This document shows positions 6,797-11,351 of a stretch of 11,351 nucleotides of DNA, one piece after another. The notes under the pieces are model-generated. The model worked only from the letters and a program-made list of their open reading frames with translations, searched no databases and was not told the DNA's origin. How positions within the stretch are numbered: position 1 is the first letter of the stretch; the number at the start of each line of letters is the position of its first letter. The translations under genes and the position numbers were made by a program. The stretch is from Candidatus Pelagibacter sp. (GTDB lineage: Bacteria > Pseudomonadota > Alphaproteobacteria > Pelagibacterales > Pelagibacteraceae), in NCBI GenBank assembly GCA_028101445.1, contig JAOHKR010000020.1:1-11351 (forward strand), given 5' to 3'.

Positions 6797-9277
6797 ATGT
6801 TTTCTTTAATTTATAAAAAAATTGTTATTGATTTTTCCAAGATAACTTTGGTTTTTTTAACAATTATAGTTGGCGTGTCTCTTTATCAGGCTAAAAACTT
6901 TAATCTTGATGCTTCATCTGATGCTCTTTTGTTAGAAGGTGATCCAGATCTTCAATACTTAAGAGAAGTAAACCAGACCTATGGCTCAAAAGATTTTTTA
7001 GTTTTAACTTATTCACCAATCACAAATTTTACTGAAAAAGAAACAATTCTTAACCTTCAATTACTTAAATCAAAAATTGAAAAGTTAACATGGGTAAATA
7101 ATGTTGTAACAATTATTGATGTCCCTCTTTTAAAAAGCACAGATGAAAGTTTAATGGAGAGATTAATAAATTACAAAACTCTAGCTTATCCAGAAATTGA
7201 TAGAAAAAGAGGATTTGATGAAATTATCAATAGTCCTATTTATAAAAATTACGTTATTAGTGAAGATGGGAAAACTTCAGGAATTGTTGTTTATTTAAAA
7301 AAAGACGAAAGATTAGCTGAGTATGTAAAAATTAAAGATAAATATTTTAATCAATCTGTTGAAACAGGTTTGTCAAAAAAAGATAAAGAAAATTATAAAA
7401 AATTTCTTAAAGAGTATGAGGAATATAAAAATTTATATAATGTTAGAAATCATCAAAACATTAATGAAATTAGAGACGTAATAAACAAATATGGAGAAAA
7501 TGCAAAAATTCATCTAGGAGGAATTCCAATGATTGCGGATGATATGATGAGTTATATTAAAAGCGATATAATTGTTTTTGGAATAGGTGTGTTTATTTTT
7601 ATTATTTTTACTCTTTGGTTAATTTTTAGAAACTTTAAATGGGTCGCAATACCTTTATTGGGCTGTGCCACATCAGTAATTATAATGATTGGTTTATTGG
7701 GATTGATTGGATGGAAAGTTACAGTAATCTCATCAAATTTTATTGCTTTAATGCTAATTCTGAATATGGCAATGAACATTCATGTAACTGTTAGATTTTT
7801 ACAATTAAAAAAAGAATTTCCTCAACTAAAAAAAAATGAAGCTGTTTTAGCAGCTAGTATTAAAATGATGCTTCCTATTCTTTACACAGTCTTAACAACT
7901 ATATGTGCTTTTTTATCTTTAGTGTTTAGTGGAATAAAACCAATTATAGATTTCGGTTGGATGATGACATTGGGATTAATAATTTCAATATTAGTAACAT
8001 TTTTATTACTTCCTTCTTTATTAAATATTTTTTCATTAGATAATGAAACAAATATTAAGGATACGGAAAAATCTATAATTACATCTACATTAGGCGCTTT
8101 TACTAAGAATAATAAAATTTTAATATTTGGATCTACCATAATAATTATAATGTTTAGTATAATTGGTATATTAAAACTTGAAGTTGAAAATAGTTTTATA
8201 AATTATTTTGATAAAGAAACAGAAATTTATAAGGGAATGAAAAAGATTGATGAAGACTTAGGTGGAACCACTCCTCTAAATATTATTTTAAAATTTCCAA
8301 TCAAACAAAAAAAAATTAATGTTGAAGAAGATGAATTCAATGAATGGGAAGAAGAAAATAATACTAATGAGGATAAAGCAAAATATTGGTTTACAAGAGA
8401 TAAAATGGATAAAATTATTAAGGTCCATGATTACTTGGACTCTCTGCCTCAAATTGGAAAAGTGCTTTCATTTGGATCTATTTTAAGAGTAGCAGAAGAT
8501 TTAAATAATAAAGAATTACAGAGTTTAGAAATAGCTGTTTTATATAGCAAGATACCGGAGACAATAAAAAATGAAATAGTTTTACCCTATATTTCTGTTG
8601 AAAAAGATGAGGCAAGAATAAGCGTTAGAATAAAAGATTCTTTAGAAAATTTAAGAAGAAATGATTTAATTAATAAAATTAATTATGAATTAAACACAAA
8701 ATTAGGTTTAGAAAAAGAAGAATATAAATTAGCAGGTGTTCTTATCTTGTTTAATAATTTACTACAAAGTTTATTTAAATCACAAATACTAACATTGGGA
8801 ATAGTGATGCTCGGAATTTTTGCAATGTTTTTTGTTTTATTTAGGAATGTTTTACTTTCTTTCATAGGTGTCGTGCCAAATTTTCTAGCTGCATTTTTTA
8901 TTCTTGGTATCATTGGTTTACTTGGTATTCCCCTTGATATGATGACTATAACTATTGCAGCAATTACCATAGGTATAGCAGTTGATAATAGTATTCACTA
9001 TATTTATAGGTTTAGAGAAGAATTTGAAAAAATAAAAAATTACAATAAAACTTTGGATAGATGTCATAGCACTGTTGGTATAGCAATTTTAAATACTTCT
9101 ATAACCATTGTGTTTGGTTTTTCAATTTTAATACTTTCAAATTTTATTCCCACTATCTATTTTGGAGTATTTACTGGTATAGCTATGTTACTTGCTATGA
9201 TCTCTGTTTTAACTTTATTGCCTAAGCTAATATTGACTTTAAAACCTTTTGGTGTTGAGAACGATAATTTAAATTAA
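6797..9277 (+). CDS. RND-superfamily (MMPL/COG1033-type) exporter, substrate unknown
   Basis: An 826-residue inner-membrane protein with the two-fold RND layout. TM1 is at about 13-30, followed by a large periplasmic domain (33-255), then five helices at about 257-276, 282-305, 308-331, 357-379 and 383-411. The second half repeats this: TM7 at 439-459, a periplasmic domain to about 662, then helices at about 664-682, 687-709, 715-736, 759-780 and 785-813. TM10 carries GIAVDNSIHYIYRFREE (Asp730), matching the proton-relay motif of MMPL-type exporters. The equivalent TM4 segment reads NMAMNIHVTVRF, with Ala325 in place of Asp. A Trp/Glu-rich acidic stretch occurs at 508-531. Related families export lipids, hopanoids or fatty acids (for example HpnN, MmpL3). 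Nothing here fixes the substrate, and no membrane-fusion or outer-membrane partner is adjacent. Its stop overlaps the cvpA start. Confidence 0.85.
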   Translation: MFSLIYKKIVIDFSKITLVFLTIIVGVSLYQAKNFNLDASSDALLLEGDPDLQYLREVNQTYGSKDFLVLTYSPITNFTEKETILNLQLLKSKIEKLTWVNNVVTIIDVPLLKSTDESLMERLINYKTLAYPEIDRKRGFDEIINSPIYKNYVISEDGKTSGIVVYLKKDERLAEYVKIKDKYFNQSVETGLSKKDKENYKKFLKEYEEYKNLYNVRNHQNINEIRDVINKYGENAKIHLGGIPMIADDMMSYIKSDIIVFGIGVFIFIIFTLWLIFRNFKWVAIPLLGCATSVIIMIGLLGLIGWKVTVISSNFIALMLILNMAMNIHVTVRFLQLKKEFPQLKKNEAVLAASIKMMLPILYTVLTTICAFLSLVFSGIKPIIDFGWMMTLGLIISILVTFLLLPSLLNIFSLDNETNIKDTEKSIITSTLGAFTKNNKILIFGSTIIIIMFSIIGILKLEVENSFINYFDKETEIYKGMKKIDEDLGGTTPLNIILKFPIKQKKINVEEDEFNEWEEENNTNEDKAKYWFTRDKMDKIIKVHDYLDSLPQIGKVLSFGSILRVAEDLNNKELQSLEIAVLYSKIPETIKNEIVLPYISVEKDEARISVRIKDSLENLRRNDLINKINYELNTKLGLEKEEYKLAGVLILFNNLLQSLFKSQILTLGIVMLGIFAMFFVLFRNVLLSFIGVVPNFLAAFFILGIIGLLGIPLDMMTITIAAITIGIAVDNSIHYIYRFREEFEKIKNYNKTLDRCHSTVGIAILNTSITIVFGFSILILSNFIPTIYFGVFTGIAMLLAMISVLTLLPKLILTLKPFGVENDNLN

Positions 9278-9822
9278 TGAATGAATTAATAGAAAGTATA
9301 TTTGGAAACTTAAATTTCTTTGATATTTTTTTTGCTTTAGTCTTACTTTACAGCATCATCCAGTGTTTTTTAAAAGGATTCTCTCTAAGCATAATTTCAT
9401 TTATGAAATGGATTATATCCACAGTAGTTACAATTATATTGGTTCCAAAGTTTCAACCAATAATTAGCGAATATATTGATTCTCCATTTATTAACAATGT
9501 TGGGTTGGGGGTGGCAATATTTGTATTAACACTTTTTATAACAATACTAATTGGAAAATCTTTAGGTAGAGCAGTAACTTGGACTGGTGTTGGGCCAATT
9601 GATAAAGCTTTTGGTTTTTTATTTGGTTTTTTTAAAGGATATATTGTTTCTATTTGTTTATTTTCAGTTTTTAATTGGTTTTATCCTTATCAAAATTGGG
9701 GTATATCAGCTGAAAAGGCTTTATCATTTGATTTAATTAAAAAAGGTAGTGAAATATTAATAGAGGAGTTTCCTTCTAATAAAGATTTTATTGATACTAA
9801 AGAAAAAATTGAAAAAATTTAA
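9277..9822 (+). CDS. cvpA: CvpA family membrane protein
   Basis: A 181-residue protein of the CvpA family (162 in E. coli, where it was named for a role in colicin V production). The molecular function of the family is not settled. Four hydrophobic segments are visible at about 15-32, 38-57, 76-93 and 112-134, with the conserved FDIFFALVLLYS start, KGF loop, and GPIDKAFGFLFGFFKGY, the family signature before the last helix. A soluble charged C-terminal tail follows. The start is coupled to the exporter through TAATG (stop and start share one base). purF, the next gene, begins inside its 3' end; cvpA-purF adjacency is widespread in proteobacteria and supports the name. Confidence 0.92.
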   Translation: MNELIESIFGNLNFFDIFFALVLLYSIIQCFLKGFSLSIISFMKWIISTVVTIILVPKFQPIISEYIDSPFINNVGLGVAIFVLTLFITILIGKSLGRAVTWTGVGPIDKAFGFLFGFFKGYIVSICLFSVFNWFYPYQNWGISAEKALSFDLIKKGSEILIEEFPSNKDFIDTKEKIEKI

Positions 9823-11260
9823 TTCAGATAAACTAAGAGAAGAATGTGGTATATTTGGTATATCTAATCATGCTGATGCATCTGCATTGGTTGCTTTAGG
9901 TTTGCATGCGTTACAGCATAGAGGTCAAGAAGGTTGTGGGATCGTATCCTTTGATGGAAAGAATTATCATTCAGAAAAAAGACAGGGGTTAGTTGGAGAT
10001 CATTTTACAGACCCAGAAACTCTAAAAAAACTACCAGGTGACTCTGCAATTGGTCATAACCGATATTCCACCACAGGTGAAACATCATTAAGAAATATAC
10101 AACCTTTTTTTGCAGATTTACACATGGGAGGTCTAAGTATTGCTCATAATGGTAACTTAACAAATGCACTAGTGCTAAGAGAGTCTTTGGTAAAATCTGG
10201 AGCAATTTTCCGAACAACTAGTGACACCGAGACAATAGTCCAGCTTATAGCTAAATCTCAAAGAGACAAATTTATTGATAAATTAATAGACACTCTTTTT
10301 CAAATTCAAGGTGGTTATTCTTTAGTTTTAATGACAAATAAAAAATTAGTTGGTGTGAGAGATCCATTAGGCATAAGACCTTTAGTAATTGGTAAATTAA
10401 AAAATTCTTACATTTTTGCCTCTGAAACGTGTGCTCTTGATATTGTAGGGGCAAAATTTATAAGAGAAGTTGAGAATGGTGAAGTTATTATAATAGAAAA
10501 TGAAATAATCACATCAATAAAACCTTTTCCAAAACAAAAACCAAGACCATGTGTTTTTGAGTATATCTATTTTGCTAGACCAGATAGTTTAATTAATAAT
10601 AAATGTGCTTATGAATATAGAAAATGTTTAGGTGCAAAACTGGCTGAAGAAACAGATATAGATGCAGATTTGATAGTGCCTGTTCCAGACTCCGGTGTAC
10701 CAGCAGCTCTAGGTTATGCTGAACAATCAAACAAAAAATTTGAATTAGGATTAATTAGAAACCATTATGTTGGTAGAACTTTTATTGAGCCAACACAAAG
10801 TATTAGGAGTTTAGGAGTTAAACTCAAATTAAGTTCAACTAGAACTATTGTAAAAAATAAAAAAGTAATATTAATTGACGACTCATTAGTAAGAGGAACC
10901 ACTTGTCACAAAATTGTAAAAATGCTCTACGAAAGTGGAGCAAAAGAAGTTCATGTTAGAATAGCTTGCCCAGAAATAAAATACCCTGATTTTTATGGAG
11001 TTGATATGCCTACTAAGGAAGAGTTATTAGCTCATGAAAAAAGTAACGAAGAAATGTGTGAATACATTAAAGCTAAAAGTTTGAAATTTTTAAGTTTGGG
11101 TGGGTTATATAATGCTCTTATAAAAGAAAAAAGGAATTTAAATTATCCTCAATTTAGTGATCATTATTTTACGGGTGAGTATCCTATAAAACCTCATGAC
11201 AACTTAAATGGGCTTAAAATTAAACAGCTTTCTTTATTAAGTGCTAAATCGAATAGTTAA
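9809..11260 (+). CDS. purF: Amidophosphoribosyltransferase PurF
   Basis: PurF makes 5-phosphoribosylamine from PRPP and glutamine, the committed step of de novo purine synthesis. With TTG at 9809 the product has 483 residues. A 12-residue propeptide precedes Cys13 of EECGIFGI, the Ntn-type nucleophile exposed after cleavage. Glutaminase motifs follow: HNRYSTTG, AHNGNLTN and TSDTETI. The phosphoribosyltransferase domain has the PRPP loop VILIDDSLVRGTT at 353-365. No ATG exists near the start; TTG at 9791 is the alternative (18-residue propeptide, 489 residues). I favour 9809 for its shorter propeptide and AAAGAA just upstream. Either start lies inside cvpA. The C-terminal segment YPQFSDHYFTGEYP (446-459) lacks the CxxC ligands of the Fe-S cluster in Bacillus-type PurF, so a cluster is unlikely. 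Confidence 0.96.
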   Translation: MKKFNSDKLREECGIFGISNHADASALVALGLHALQHRGQEGCGIVSFDGKNYHSEKRQGLVGDHFTDPETLKKLPGDSAIGHNRYSTTGETSLRNIQPFFADLHMGGLSIAHNGNLTNALVLRESLVKSGAIFRTTSDTETIVQLIAKSQRDKFIDKLIDTLFQIQGGYSLVLMTNKKLVGVRDPLGIRPLVIGKLKNSYIFASETCALDIVGAKFIREVENGEVIIIENEIITSIKPFPKQKPRPCVFEYIYFARPDSLINNKCAYEYRKCLGAKLAEETDIDADLIVPVPDSGVPAALGYAEQSNKKFELGLIRNHYVGRTFIEPTQSIRSLGVKLKLSSTRTIVKNKKVILIDDSLVRGTTCHKIVKMLYESGAKEVHVRIACPEIKYPDFYGVDMPTKEELLAHEKSNEEMCEYIKAKSLKFLSLGGLYNALIKEKRNLNYPQFSDHYFTGEYPIKPHDNLNGLKIKQLSLLSAKSNS

Positions 11261-11351
11261 TTTACTATTGAGATTTTATTTTTTGTATCCAAATATATCA
11301 AAGAACTATCAATTAATATTGGGTAAGATTTTATTTTAGAAGGTAGTTTTG
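11257..11351 (-). CDS. C-terminal end of an unidentified minus-strand gene (partial)
   Basis: The minus strand is open from the window edge to TAA at 11259-11257, encoding a last stretch of 30 residues that starts KLPSKIKSYP and ends NKISIVN. The stop overlaps the purF stop by four bases, a convergent arrangement like rsmA/gmk. The other two minus frames close within about 20 bases of the edge, and the one plus frame I followed closes near 11326. The segment PILIDSSLIYLDTKNKISIVN faintly resembles a beta-propeller strand repeat (PQQ/BamB-like), but 30 residues are too few to name it. It may also be chance open frame. Confidence 0.4.
   Translation of the reverse strand, partial: KLPSKIKSYPILIDSSLIYLDTKNKISIVN

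Noticed and set aside
7552..8970. Three short minus-strand open frames inside the exporter
   Set aside because: All lie within the well-supported 826-residue frame and show low-complexity Ile/Lys composition with no motif.
10005..10454. Two short minus-strand open frames inside purF
   Set aside because: They lie across the conserved glutaminase and middle regions of PurF and have no family resemblance.
1..11351. Hidden mobile element, CRISPR array, tRNA or toxin-antitoxin pair
   Set aside because: No transposase, integrase, spaced repeats, tRNA-like cloverleaf or small paired gene was seen; nearly every base belongs to a recognised core gene.

Overview
The window is a very AT-rich, gene-dense stretch of a bacterial chromosome. 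Its proteins are rich in Lys, Asn and Ile, spacers are tiny, and several genes overlap. Gene content and order (pdxA-rsmA facing gmk; fabD-fabG-acpP; rpsF-rpsR-rplI-dnaB; cvpA-purF) are those of an alphaproteobacterium. The base composition and compactness point to a streamlined marine lineage such as Pelagibacterales (SAR11) or a relative. That assignment is inference from style and synteny, not from a marker-gene comparison.

Layout: (1) 1-1531, plus strand: the 3' part of pdxA (vitamin B6 synthesis) and rsmA/ksgA (16S rRNA dimethyltransferase). (2) 1514-4076, minus strand: fabD, fabG, acpP, then gmk, which converges on and overlaps the rsmA end. (3) 4077-4180: a divergent promoter region. 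(4) 4181-6743, plus strand: ribosomal proteins S6, S18 and L9, then the replicative helicase DnaB. (5) 6797-11260, plus strand: a 12-TM RND/MMPL-type exporter, a CvpA-family membrane protein and the purine enzyme PurF, the last two joined by overlaps. (6) 11257-11351, minus strand: the C-terminal tail of an unidentified gene.

The genes serve core functions: fatty-acid initiation and elongation, GMP phosphorylation and the first step of purine synthesis, ribosome structure and maturation, and replication-fork unwinding. No tRNA, rRNA, CRISPR array, insertion sequence or phage gene was seen. I found no convincing new multi-gene system. The points most worth a second look are two departures from the gene order usual in alphaproteobacteria (no fabF-mltG-yicC between acpP and gmk; an RND exporter where alr-radA often sit between dnaB and cvpA). 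Others are an exporter whose two halves differ in the proton-relay aspartate, a dnaB GTG start buried in an inverted repeat beside a DnaA-box-like site, and a TTG start for purF inside cvpA. Most genes here show no clear Shine-Dalgarno sequence; acpP is the main exception.
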